Assembly: GCA_949297785.1 (NCBI GenBank) | Contig: CASFTW010000009.1 | Coordinates: 1-64,000 of the forward strand | From: an uncultured Spirochaetales bacterium | Lineage (GTDB): Bacteria; Spirochaetota; Spirochaetia; Sphaerochaetales; Sphaerochaetaceae | Length of the DNA: 64,000 bases | Reading direction: 5' to 3' | Part shown: positions 15,957-24,247 of the stretch, in pieces | How the letters are laid out: every line of letters begins with the position of its first letter | Position numbering within the stretch: the stretch's first letter is position 1 | Position numbers and translations under genes: made by a program | Notes under the pieces: generated by a model | Databases searched by the model: none | What the model saw: only the letters and a program-made list of their open reading frames with translations | Told to the model about the DNA's origin: nothing

Positions 15957-18079
15957 CTTCTAACCCCCTCGATATCTTCCACAGGCATCGGGATCTTGGT
16001 GATTGTGGTGTCAAGCGCCCTTTCAAGCGCATCGATATAAGCGGCATCAGCGCCGTTGAAGACCAGCTCGCCCATGCCTTTTGCACCGAAAGGTCCCCAT
16101 TCGTACGGGTTGTCGACAAGTCCCCATTCCTGACGGGGGAAGTCCATGCTGGTCGGAATCACGTAGTCGGACATGCTTGTCTGGCGGAAGAAACCGTTCC
16201 TGTTCTCCATCTTCTCCATTGAGGCATAGCCCAGCGACTGGATGATTCCGCCGTTGACCTGACCGTGGACGATGAGCTCATCAATCGCCTTTCCGATATC
16301 ATGGCTTGACCATATGCCGGCAACCTTGACCTCATTGGTGAGCGGATCGACTTCAACTTCCACGCAGCATGCACCCCAGCCGTAGCCGAGATACGCATCG
16401 CCCTTGAATGTCGACTGATCCCACGGATGACCCTCAGGATGCTTGTATTCCGTCTCGACTTCCGCCTCATCCTCATCAAGATGATCCTTCATGAGAGTTG
16501 CGGCCTCTTCGGCAAGGCGTCCTACGATCATTGTTGAGCGGCTTGCCGCAGTCGGACCGGAATCAGGAACAAGCGATGTATCCGGGTTGTAGTAGAGGAC
16601 ATTGTCAATATCGGTTTCAAGGACAGCTGCAACGATCTTTCTGAGAATCGTCATGAACCCCTGTCCCATTTCCGTCTGGCCGCACAGGATGGTGAACTTG
16701 TCACCTTTCTTTCTGAGTTTCAGATGTGCCTTGATTATAGACTGCTCTCCGTTTCCGGTGAATGCGCCGCCGTGGTTGTAGAAACTCATGCCGATGCCGC
16801 GGCCGGATCCTCTTTTGTATTCGGCTGCCTTGCGGTAGTAATCGGACTTTGCCGCAATCTGCTCAAGCATTTCGTTCAGCACGACTTTTTCAACTATGTG
16901 GCCCTGTGTGACAGTCTCATCTCCCTGTCTGAGGAAGTAACGCTTCTTGTATTCGACAGGATCGATTCCGAAATGGGCTGCGATATGATCCATATGGGTC
17001 TCTATTGCGAAAAGCGTCTGAGGCGCGCCGAAACCGCGGAAGGCGTCAGAGGGGAATGTGTTTGTCGCCATGCCATAACCGCGGATTCTTGTGGACGGGA
17101 AGTTGTAAACGCCGTTTGCATGGAACACCCCGCGCTGCAGGACAACATAGGAGCTTGAAAGGTATGCACCCACGTTGTAATAAACCTTTATGTCGCTGCC
17201 GAGAATGTTTCCCTCCTTGTCAACACCGGTTCTGAAAACGATCTTCGAGGGATGTCTCTTGACTGAGAACTGCATGTCCTCCTCTCTGTCAAAAACCAGC
17301 ATGATCGGCTTCTTTACCACGCTTTCAGCCACGAGAAGCGGACCTGCAAGCACATCAGGGAAGTGTTCCTTGCCTCCGAATGCACCGCCTGTGGTCGTCT
17401 GCTTTACGACAATGTCATCAGGAGTCAGGCCGAGAAGACCGCAGATGCTCTTTCTTATGTAGAAGGGACACTGAGCGGATGCGTAGATCGTGTATTTACC
17501 GTCTTCGATCGTGCACATTGCTGCATTGGTCTCCATGTGGACATGTTCCTGGAAGCCGGTCTCGATCGTTTCCTCGATGATTCTGTCAGCCCTCTCAAGG
17601 ACATCATCGACAGGCTCGCCCTTTTCGCTTACCAGAGAGCAGTGAACATTGTCCTCTCCGAGAATCGCCCCTCCTTTGAGGGCAATAGAGTCATCAATGC
17701 TTATGCACGGTTCCTCTTCCCTGTATGTGATTCTTATCGCATCATCAAGCGCCTTGAGAACCGCACGGCTTTTACCGACCAGCAGACCTATGGTCTCACC
17801 GACATAGCGCACATCGCCGTCTGCGAAGCATCTCCAGTCGCCTGCGATCATCACAAGGGAATTCTTTCCGTTTTCGGGAATATCCTTCGCGCTGATGAAA
17901 TAATAGCCTTCAGGAAGAACCGGCATCTCAATATTCTCGATCCTGCCCCTTGGAATGGTCGAACGTACCATGCGGGCATAGAGCATGCCCTCGCGTCTCA
18001 GGTCGGAAAGGTACTGTGCCTCTCCCCTGGCCTTTGCTACGGCATCAACTCTCTTTATTCTGTCATCAATTCTGATCAA
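15953..18079 (-). CDS. xdhA: Xanthine dehydrogenase-type molybdenum-binding subunit
   Basis: A Mo-pterin subunit of about 708 residues, with the family motifs T-T-G-G-A-F-G-G-K-E, F-R-G-F-G-A-P-Q, G-Q-T-E-M-G-Q-G and the catalytic Glu in AKGMGELVFNG near the end. Oxidation of purines (xanthine or hypoxanthine) is the expected role in this context. I prefer the TTG at 18079: GGAGG lies seven bases before it, and the product then begins IRIDDRIKRVDAVAKARG, as homologues do. The frame is open to a TTG at 18112. It is the first gene of the xdhA-Fe/S-FAD-ygfM-xdhD operon. Confidence 0.92.
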   Translation of the reverse strand: MIRIDDRIKRVDAVAKARGEAQYLSDLRREGMLYARMVRSTIPRGRIENIEMPVLPEGYYFISAKDIPENGKNSLVMIAGDWRCFADGDVRYVGETIGLLVGKSRAVLKALDDAIRITYREEEPCISIDDSIALKGGAILGEDNVHCSLVSEKGEPVDDVLERADRIIEETIETGFQEHVHMETNAAMCTIEDGKYTIYASAQCPFYIRKSICGLLGLTPDDIVVKQTTTGGAFGGKEHFPDVLAGPLLVAESVVKKPIMLVFDREEDMQFSVKRHPSKIVFRTGVDKEGNILGSDIKVYYNVGAYLSSSYVVLQRGVFHANGVYNFPSTRIRGYGMATNTFPSDAFRGFGAPQTLFAIETHMDHIAAHFGIDPVEYKKRYFLRQGDETVTQGHIVEKVVLNEMLEQIAAKSDYYRKAAEYKRGSGRGIGMSFYNHGGAFTGNGEQSIIKAHLKLRKKGDKFTILCGQTEMGQGFMTILRKIVAAVLETDIDNVLYYNPDTSLVPDSGPTAASRSTMIVGRLAEEAATLMKDHLDEDEAEVETEYKHPEGHPWDQSTFKGDAYLGYGWGACCVEVEVDPLTNEVKVAGIWSSHDIGKAIDELIVHGQVNGGIIQSLGYASMEKMENRNGFFRQTSMSDYVIPTSMDFPRQEWGLVDNPYEWGPFGAKGMGELVFNGADAAYIDALERALDTTITKIPMPVEDIEGVRR

Positions 18080-18158
18080 AGTATCAACCTCCATGCCGAG
18101 ATCATTATTCAAATCTTTGTATAATGGTCAATTACCACAAAAGATTTCACCTGAGAAA

Positions 18159-18215
18159 AGTATACACCCTCAAGGTGTTTTTGACAAACAGAAAAAGCAA
18201 CAAAATGCAACACAA
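18159..18215 (-). promoter_or_regulatory. xdh operon promoter with tandem TTGTTGC operator
   Basis: On the minus strand TTGTCA (18182-18187), a 17-bp spacer and TATACT (18159-18164) form a good promoter. Nine bases upstream of the -35 lies the 19-bp element (18197-18215), reading TTGTGTTGCATTTTGTTGC on the minus strand. A second, weaker promoter (TTGACC 18126-18131, 16 bp, AATAAT 18104-18109) lies closer to the gene. Confidence 0.6.
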
Positions 18216-18220
18216 AGAAA

Positions 18221-18247
18221 GGCGCTCCCCTCAAGGAAGCGCCCCGC
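18221..18247 (-). terminator. ygeY terminator
   Basis: GGCGCT (18221-18226) pairs with AGCGCC (18238-18243). On the minus strand the stem is followed by TTTCTTTG. It separates the ygfK-ssnA-ygeY operon from the xdh promoter. Confidence 0.7.
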
Positions 18248-18267
18248 TGTTTTTATTTCTGTTATCG

Positions 18268-19488
18268 TCAGACTTTACCTTCGATGCAGTACGGAAGTAG
18301 CGCATAGAAGCCCGCACAGATCACAAGATCCTCGACCCTGTTGATCTCGTTCGGGGCATGTGCCTGGGCCTCATCGCCCGGTCCGAAACCGATGGCAGGA
18401 ATCTTATGGCGGCCTGTTGTGGCGACAAGGTTTGTACTGAATGTCCACTTGTCGACTACAGGTTCCTTGTTGTAGAGGGTCTCATAATCCTTCACGGCGG
18501 CCTTCACTAGAGGATGATCGGCATCAAGCTTCCATGTCGGGAAGTAAAGCTCCTGTGAGTATTCCTTGTTCGTCCAGCCTGTCTTTCCGTAATCCGGCAT
18601 CTCGACGATGATTGAATCAGGATCATCTCCCGTAGCCTTTGAAACATACTCCCTTACCTGCCTGATTGCAAGATCGGCATCCTCACCCCATGTGAGACGT
18701 CTGTCGCAGTAAAGCATGGCGTAATCGGCAACTGCACACTGGCTGGGTCCCTTCACATCCATCTGGCTGACGGTGATGGTTCCCTTTCCGAGGAAGTTGT
18801 CCTCATCCGGCTGGAGATCCTTGTTGAGCTGCTCGATGGCAAGAGCCGCACGGGCTGCCTTGTATGCGGCACTGACGCCTCTCTCAGGCGCTGAGCCGTG
18901 ACAGGAGATTCCGCGCAGGATGATTCTTATCTCCATTCTGCCCCTATGACCACGGTAGATCCTGCAGCTTGTGGGCTCGGTGGAGACGATGAGATCCGGT
19001 TTGAACTTCTCTTCCTCGATGAGGTATTTCCAGCACATGCCGTCGCAGTCCTCCTCCATGACGGTGAAGGTGAAATAGATGGAGTATTCACCGCCGTAGC
19101 CAAGTTCCTTGAGGATGCGTCCTGCAGTGATCATGCTTGCAGCACCGCCTTTCTGGTCGGAGGCTCCGCGTCCGTATACAAGACCGTCCTTGATCTCACC
19201 GGAGAATGGATCAAAATTCCAGTTCTTGATATTCCCCACCTCAACGGTGTCTATGTGGGCATCAAATGCCATTGTCTTCGGACCGTACCCCACACGGGCG
19301 ACAACGGATCCGAGGCCGTCAATCCTCACTTCATCGAATCCCGCTTCCTTGCAGAGCTCAACGATAAGGCGGCAAACATCCTCTTCTTTTGAGGAATAGC
19401 TCTTTGTCTTTACAAGCTTGCTGAGATTCTCTGCCGTATAGTCACGGTATTTTTCAGCCAGCTCACGAATCTGATCCTGAATCTTCAT
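18268..19488 (-). CDS. ygeY: YgeY, M20-family metallohydrolase
   Basis: The 406-residue M20/ArgE-type amidohydrolase is close to E. coli YgeY in size and motifs. The metal-binding and catalytic elements are A-F-D-A-H-I-D-T, G-R-G-A-S-D-Q-K-G-G, M-E-E-D-C-D-G and S-T-E-P-T-S. YgeY is part of the purine/urate degradation gene set and is thought to hydrolyse a ring-opened or carbamoyl intermediate. It is the last gene of the ygfK-ssnA-ygeY unit, 10 bp after ssnA. GGAGAAGG lies before the ATG. Confidence 0.93.
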   Translation of the reverse strand: MKIQDQIRELAEKYRDYTAENLSKLVKTKSYSSKEEDVCRLIVELCKEAGFDEVRIDGLGSVVARVGYGPKTMAFDAHIDTVEVGNIKNWNFDPFSGEIKDGLVYGRGASDQKGGAASMITAGRILKELGYGGEYSIYFTFTVMEEDCDGMCWKYLIEEEKFKPDLIVSTEPTSCRIYRGHRGRMEIRIILRGISCHGSAPERGVSAAYKAARAALAIEQLNKDLQPDEDNFLGKGTITVSQMDVKGPSQCAVADYAMLYCDRRLTWGEDADLAIRQVREYVSKATGDDPDSIIVEMPDYGKTGWTNKEYSQELYFPTWKLDADHPLVKAAVKDYETLYNKEPVVDKWTFSTNLVATTGRHKIPAIGFGPGDEAQAHAPNEINRVEDLVICAGFYALLPYCIEGKV

Positions 19489-19498
19489 AAACCTTCTC

Positions 19499-20842
19499 CT
19501 ATGATCTTATTTTGTCGACAGTCTTCCACACTCTCTGTGCAACAGAAGCTGCCTGTCTGTAAATCCTGTCTGCATCAATATTCCTGAATTCATGGTTCTC
19601 AAGAATGATCTTTCCATCCACCAGCACCGTATGCACCGCATTCGAACTCATGCCCCAGACAAAGTGTGTGGCACCGTTGGCATTCACAAGCGGTGTCGGA
19701 TTCTTGTAGTCAAGAAGCACGAGATCGGCTGTGTATCCGGCCTCGATGCGGCCCCATCGCCGTCCGTCGCAGAAGATGCGCTCAACAAGCCTGTTGCCGC
19801 GTGAGAGGGCCTTGAGGAAATCAGCAGGCCAGAACGGTCCGCCCTCATCCTTATGCTTGAAGAAACCTATCTTGATCTCTTCGAACATATTGCCGCCGCA
19901 CCCGTCAGTGCCGAGCACAAGGTTGTCCACCTTCGCTATGTTCTTCAGATACCCCACATGGTTGTTCATGTTGGAGCGCGGGTTATGTGCAAGGAACGCA
20001 CCGGCCCTGTTTATCGCATCAATCTCGCTTTCACTGAGGTGCAGGCAGTGAACCATAAGGCTCTTCTCATCAAGAAGTCCGTGCTCCTCCAGACGTGCGA
20101 CGATGTCCTTGTTGTAGATATGGTGTGAATGAACCACATCATACTTATCCTCAGCCGCATGCAGGTGAATGCCGCGTCCTGTCTCGTCACATGCGCCCTT
20201 CATCAGGGACAGAGCTTCATCAGGCAGTGTGAAGGGAGCATGTCCGCCTATCATGGCTTCGACAAGAAGAGGACCGTTTTTCTTCTTCCTGTCACACTCC
20301 TTTGCGAACCTTATGTTCTCCCCGACACCTTCCTCAACCTCGTTCATACCGCGGTTCCTGTCAGTCACCTCGTAACAGGTGGCGCCTCTTATTCCAACTT
20401 CTTCCATGCCTCTGGCAATGGCTGAGAGGCTTCCCTTTATGTATGAGGGAGAGGCATGATGATCTATCGCACAGGTCGTGCCGCTTGCAATTGCATCAAG
20501 CGAGCAGATCAGGGAGGAATAATAGCAGGCCTCCTCGTCAAGGCCCCTGTCAAGACGCCACCACCATTCTTTCAGGACCTGGATGAAATCCGTCTGGGGC
20601 CCTGCGCTGATCAGCATGCCGCGGCTCAGACCTGAATAGTAGTGATGATGGGCACATACATTGCCGGGTATGAGGGTCTTGCCGCTGCCGTCGATCACGA
20701 CATCCGCCTTCACGTCATTTCCGATTCCCGGTGCGACTGCGCTTATGGTGCCGTCAGTGATGACGACATCCATATTCTCAAGAACCTCAACCGGCTCCAT
20801 TGTCTGCATTATGCGGACATTCTTTATAACAGTTACTGCCAT
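19499..20842 (-). CDS. ssnA: SsnA, putative aminohydrolase of the purine cluster
   Basis: An amidohydrolase-superfamily protein of 447 residues. The metal ligands are visible in V-C-A-H-H-H-Y-Y-S, H-L-H-A-A-E-D, H-C-L-H-L and G-T-D-G. It resembles guanine and chlorohydrolase-type deaminases. SsnA is one of the genes needed for anaerobic urate and purine breakdown, but its substrate is not clear from sequence. I chose ATG 20842, where GGGAGG is four bases away and the product begins MAVTVIKNVRIM. A GTG at 20857 overlapping the ygfK stop is the alternative. Confidence 0.92.
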   Translation of the reverse strand: MAVTVIKNVRIMQTMEPVEVLENMDVVITDGTISAVAPGIGNDVKADVVIDGSGKTLIPGNVCAHHHYYSGLSRGMLISAGPQTDFIQVLKEWWWRLDRGLDEEACYYSSLICSLDAIASGTTCAIDHHASPSYIKGSLSAIARGMEEVGIRGATCYEVTDRNRGMNEVEEGVGENIRFAKECDRKKKNGPLLVEAMIGGHAPFTLPDEALSLMKGACDETGRGIHLHAAEDKYDVVHSHHIYNKDIVARLEEHGLLDEKSLMVHCLHLSESEIDAINRAGAFLAHNPRSNMNNHVGYLKNIAKVDNLVLGTDGCGGNMFEEIKIGFFKHKDEGGPFWPADFLKALSRGNRLVERIFCDGRRWGRIEAGYTADLVLLDYKNPTPLVNANGATHFVWGMSSNAVHTVLVDGKIILENHEFRNIDADRIYRQAASVAQRVWKTVDKIRS

Positions 20843-20853
20843 GGCACCTCCCC

Positions 20854-23800
20854 TCACTCGGCATCAACCGCACCGAGCAGATAAGGATAAGAGATGAACA
20901 CCTCGCTGATCATTGCAAGGATCCTTTCATCAATGTCGATCTCAAGATCCCTGCTCTCATCGATCACTCCGGTCTTCACTTCACCTTCAATTCTCACAAC
21001 AACCTTGTTGCCTGCTACATAGAAACCGTCATTTGTGCTGTCTCTGAAATCTCCTTCACTGGAGAAGAGAGTGAACTTCTTCCTATACGGGCCGCCGGAA
21101 TACGGGCAGAAGGTCTCACAGTTTCCGCATTCATTGCAGTATGCATCAATGTGAAGAATCTGGAAGGGATCCTCAAACAGTCCGCACTCCCTCATGTCAA
21201 GCGCGACATTGGCCCTGTTCGGACATACATCAACGCACTTGTTGCACAGGTACGAGCACTCAAGACAGCGTCCGGCTTCTCCTTTGAGGAATGAAGCGGT
21301 ATCACCCTGTTTTTCTTCCCTTATAACACTCTTCTTTGTGACAAGCTCCCTGAAATAGGCATCTTCCTGACTGCGGTATTCCTCGTCGCTCATCTCATCC
21401 TCATCATGATCCTCATGATCATGGCAGCCGCAGTCACAGTCCTCATCGTGTTCATGATGGTGATGCTCATGGTCATGACATGAACATTCCTCATCCTCAC
21501 ACTCATCATCCTCATCGCCGTCGGCGATTTCATCAAGAGTGAGGTCAATGCATCTGTTGACAGCATTCTGCGCTGATGCGATTGCCCTGACAACGGTGGA
21601 TGGACCGGTGACAGTGTCGCCGATGACAAACACATGAGAGCCAATGCTGAAATTGTCCTCCCTTTCCAGCTCAAGGCCTTCAAGCAGGACGCTGTCTGCT
21701 TTTTCACCTATGGCGCTGATGACAAGGTCGACATCAAGAGAGACCTTCTCGCCCGACGGAACGGGACGGGGTCTTCCAGAGGAATCCTTCTCACCGAGCT
21801 TCATAATGTCAGCAGTAAGCACGCCGTCAGTGAAAGTTGCAGGATTTGTGAGGAAGCGGAATGCAACACCGTCATTCAGGGCCTCTCTGTACTCCTCTGC
21901 ATCACAGGGCATTTCCTTACGGCTCCTTCTGTAGATGACAGTGACATCACAGCCGGCCTTCTTAGCTGCGCGGGCCGCATCCATTGCAGTATTGCCGCCG
22001 CCCACCACGATAACCTTTGAGCCGGCAGCAGGAAGGACGCCTTTCTTGTAGTCCTTGAGGAATGAAACTGCGGAAACTATCTTTCCGTTTCCCTCTATAC
22101 CGCTGTCCCTTGCCTTCTCCGCTCCCACAGCATAGAAGATCCAGTCAAAACCTTTCTTCCTGAGTTCTTCCACAGTCAGGGCTGAGGCATCCTGACTGAA
22201 ATGTGCCTTGACACCGTATGACAGGATGAAATCGACATCTTTCTGCACCACTTCTTCCGGAATGCGGAATTCCGGAATGACGTTTTCCACAACACCTCCG
22301 GCCTTCGCCTCCCTTTCGAAAAGCGACACATCGTAACCGGCACGTGCAAGGAAGTAGCTTGCCGCAAGTCCTGCAGGACCGGCACCGACTACGGCTGCCT
22401 TCACATCGGAGGGCGCCTCAATGCCTGACCAGATTTCACTGAGGTATTCAGCAAAACCCAGCTCGCCGGCAAGCCGCTTGATCTCACGGATCGCGATAGG
22501 CCCTTCATAATCCATTCTGGTACAGTGATGCTGGCACTGATGATCGCAGATCCATCCTGTGATGTTCACAAGAGGATTCTTCTCGAGGATCACGGCAAGA
22601 GCCTCGGCATAGCGGCCTTCTCCCATGAGATATACGTATTCAGGGATGTCCTGATGAATCGGACAGGCAGTGACACAAGGTGCCACATAGCAGTCCGTGA
22701 GAGGAAGAGCCTTTCCTATCTTCACACTGTCTTCCCCTCTTCTGTCCTTATGGAAAGCAGATGTGGGAGACACAGCCTTGTCATTAAGGGCCTCAAGCTT
22801 TTTCACATCTATGCGGTCCATTGACCATGCATCGCTTGAGTCGAGGATCTCTGCCATCTGCTTAAGTTTGAGATATCCGCCCGGATGCAGAAGGTCGGTT
22901 GCCACGGTTATGGGTCTTATTCCGGTTTCGAAAAGCTCCCTGATATTTAATGCGCTGGCACCGCCTGAGTAGGAAACCGGAAGCTTTCCGTCAAAGACTT
23001 CCGAAAGCCTTCTTGCGACACTTGTCGAGAGTGGGAACAGTGCACGGCCGGACATGTAACGCTCATCACCGGGAAGTTCATCTCCGTTGTTCACGTTGCC
23101 GAGAGTGTTGGTGAGCTTGACACCGAAACCTTTTCCTTCCGAGGCAGCTTTCTCTCTAAGCCTTGTCAGCATCGCAATGGCATCATCCCACTGAAGATCA
23201 TGCTCGAAACTCTCACGGCGCAGTTCGATATAATCATAACCGAGATCGTCAAGAATCCTGCGCACCGTATCATAGCCCAGCAGTGTCGGATTGAGCTTCA
23301 CGAAAGTGTCGACCTTCTTCTCAGTGAGCATGTAGGTGCAGATCGCCTCTATCTCATGCGGCGGACAGCCATGCATGGTGGAAATCGTGACGGAGGGGGA
23401 AATGCACTTGCTGATGAGGGAAAGCTTCTTCCTTGCCTCTTCCTGCCTGTCCTCAAAGACCGTCCCGTTGAAGATTCCACCGGCAAGGGCTTTGTCGAGA
23501 GACGCGATATAACCGTCGAAACGGCCGTCCACATCAGCATCAAGCATGCTGTTGATGAAATGCTGCATCCTGTCGGTCTTTATTCCCTCAAGATTGTAGC
23601 CGACTGACATGTTGAAGATGAATGAAGGCTTTTTCCAGTCCTCATTCATGAACATGTCGAGAAGATGGACAATTATCCAGGCTTTCAGGTACTCATCGTA
23701 TGCCTTTGGCAGAGTGTATTCTGTGGACCACTCGACGTTATAGCCTTCATCGCGTGCGTCAATGCACGGCTTTGCTATCTCAAGTGTGTCCATTATCTGT

Positions 23801-24054
23801 ACTGTTTTCAGCTCAATGAATCTTGCACCTGTAAGATATGATGTGATTATGTTCTGTGCAAGCTGGGTATGAGGACCTGCCGCAGGTCCGACCGGCGTGG
23901 CAGCCTCCTGAGTGAAAACCTTTATGCTGTGCTTCCCCTCACTCCTGTAGAAGCTGTATTCAGGTATTGAAAAGATACTCTTCTGCCCTTTCAGCTCGCC
24001 GCTTATCCTTTCAAGCAGCCCGGTGAAAGGAACGCTTCTCATTTTGTCACCCAT
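20854..24054 (-). CDS. ygfK: YgfK, multidomain FAD/Fe-S oxidoreductase with His/Cys-rich insert
   Basis: About 1066 residues, colinear from memory with E. coli YgfK (1032). The N-terminal part is dihydroorotate-dehydrogenase-like (TPVGPAAGPHTQLAQNI, STMHGCPPHEIEAI). The middle has the GltD-type cysteine cluster (CVTACPIHQDIPEY...CDHQCQHHC) and two dinucleotide folds (GAGPAGLAASYFLARAG, VVGGGNTAMDAARA). The C-terminus has ferredoxin cysteines (CLECSYLCNKCVDVCP, CNECGNCETFCPYSG). It is annotated as putative selenate reductase but is now linked to reductive steps in purine/urate catabolism. A stretch at about 845-893 holds ten His and six Cys among acidic residues. ATG 24054 has AAGGAG five bases upstream. 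Confidence 0.95.
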   Translation of the reverse strand: MGDKMRSVPFTGLLERISGELKGQKSIFSIPEYSFYRSEGKHSIKVFTQEAATPVGPAAGPHTQLAQNIITSYLTGARFIELKTVQIMDTLEIAKPCIDARDEGYNVEWSTEYTLPKAYDEYLKAWIIVHLLDMFMNEDWKKPSFIFNMSVGYNLEGIKTDRMQHFINSMLDADVDGRFDGYIASLDKALAGGIFNGTVFEDRQEEARKKLSLISKCISPSVTISTMHGCPPHEIEAICTYMLTEKKVDTFVKLNPTLLGYDTVRRILDDLGYDYIELRRESFEHDLQWDDAIAMLTRLREKAASEGKGFGVKLTNTLGNVNNGDELPGDERYMSGRALFPLSTSVARRLSEVFDGKLPVSYSGGASALNIRELFETGIRPITVATDLLHPGGYLKLKQMAEILDSSDAWSMDRIDVKKLEALNDKAVSPTSAFHKDRRGEDSVKIGKALPLTDCYVAPCVTACPIHQDIPEYVYLMGEGRYAEALAVILEKNPLVNITGWICDHQCQHHCTRMDYEGPIAIREIKRLAGELGFAEYLSEIWSGIEAPSDVKAAVVGAGPAGLAASYFLARAGYDVSLFEREAKAGGVVENVIPEFRIPEEVVQKDVDFILSYGVKAHFSQDASALTVEELRKKGFDWIFYAVGAEKARDSGIEGNGKIVSAVSFLKDYKKGVLPAAGSKVIVVGGGNTAMDAARAAKKAGCDVTVIYRRSRKEMPCDAEEYREALNDGVAFRFLTNPATFTDGVLTADIMKLGEKDSSGRPRPVPSGEKVSLDVDLVISAIGEKADSVLLEGLELEREDNFSIGSHVFVIGDTVTGPSTVVRAIASAQNAVNRCIDLTLDEIADGDEDDECEDEECSCHDHEHHHHEHDEDCDCGCHDHEDHDEDEMSDEEYRSQEDAYFRELVTKKSVIREEKQGDTASFLKGEAGRCLECSYLCNKCVDVCPNRANVALDMRECGLFEDPFQILHIDAYCNECGNCETFCPYSGGPYRKKFTLFSSEGDFRDSTNDGFYVAGNKVVVRIEGEVKTGVIDESRDLEIDIDERILAMISEVFISYPYLLGAVDAE

Positions 24055-24087
24055 AGACACTCCTTATTCATTGTTTCTTACACTTCA

Positions 24088-24142
24088 ATTGTACCTCACA
24101 ATGGCAGGAAGTCAACAGAATTGGCAACAAGTTGCAACAAAA
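24088..24142 (-). promoter_or_regulatory. ygfK promoter with tandem TTGTTGC operator
   Basis: On the minus strand TTGACT (24110-24115), a 16-bp spacer and TACAAT (24088-24093) form the promoter. Eight bases upstream of the -35 lies the 19-bp element at 24124-24142, reading TTTTGTTGCAACTTGTTGC. This is the cleanest of the three related sites. Confidence 0.65.
24123..24133. repeat. 11-bp direct repeat, left copy (GGCAACAAGTT)
   Basis: Identical to 25320-25330. The two copies flank the AT-rich orphan gene. The left copy overlaps the ygfK operator. Confidence 0.55.
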
Positions 24143-24247
24143 CTAATTAACATTGATTCACAATCAGTACATTTGATTCATTGAGAATAAAATCTTCAAC
24201 ATTATATTGTCTTAAATAAAAAATTAACAAAATTATTACTGAAAAGC

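Noticed and set aside
17363-18124. 253-codon plus-strand frame opposite xdhA
   Set aside because: It is fully antisense to a well-matched Mo subunit and has no Shine-Dalgarno.
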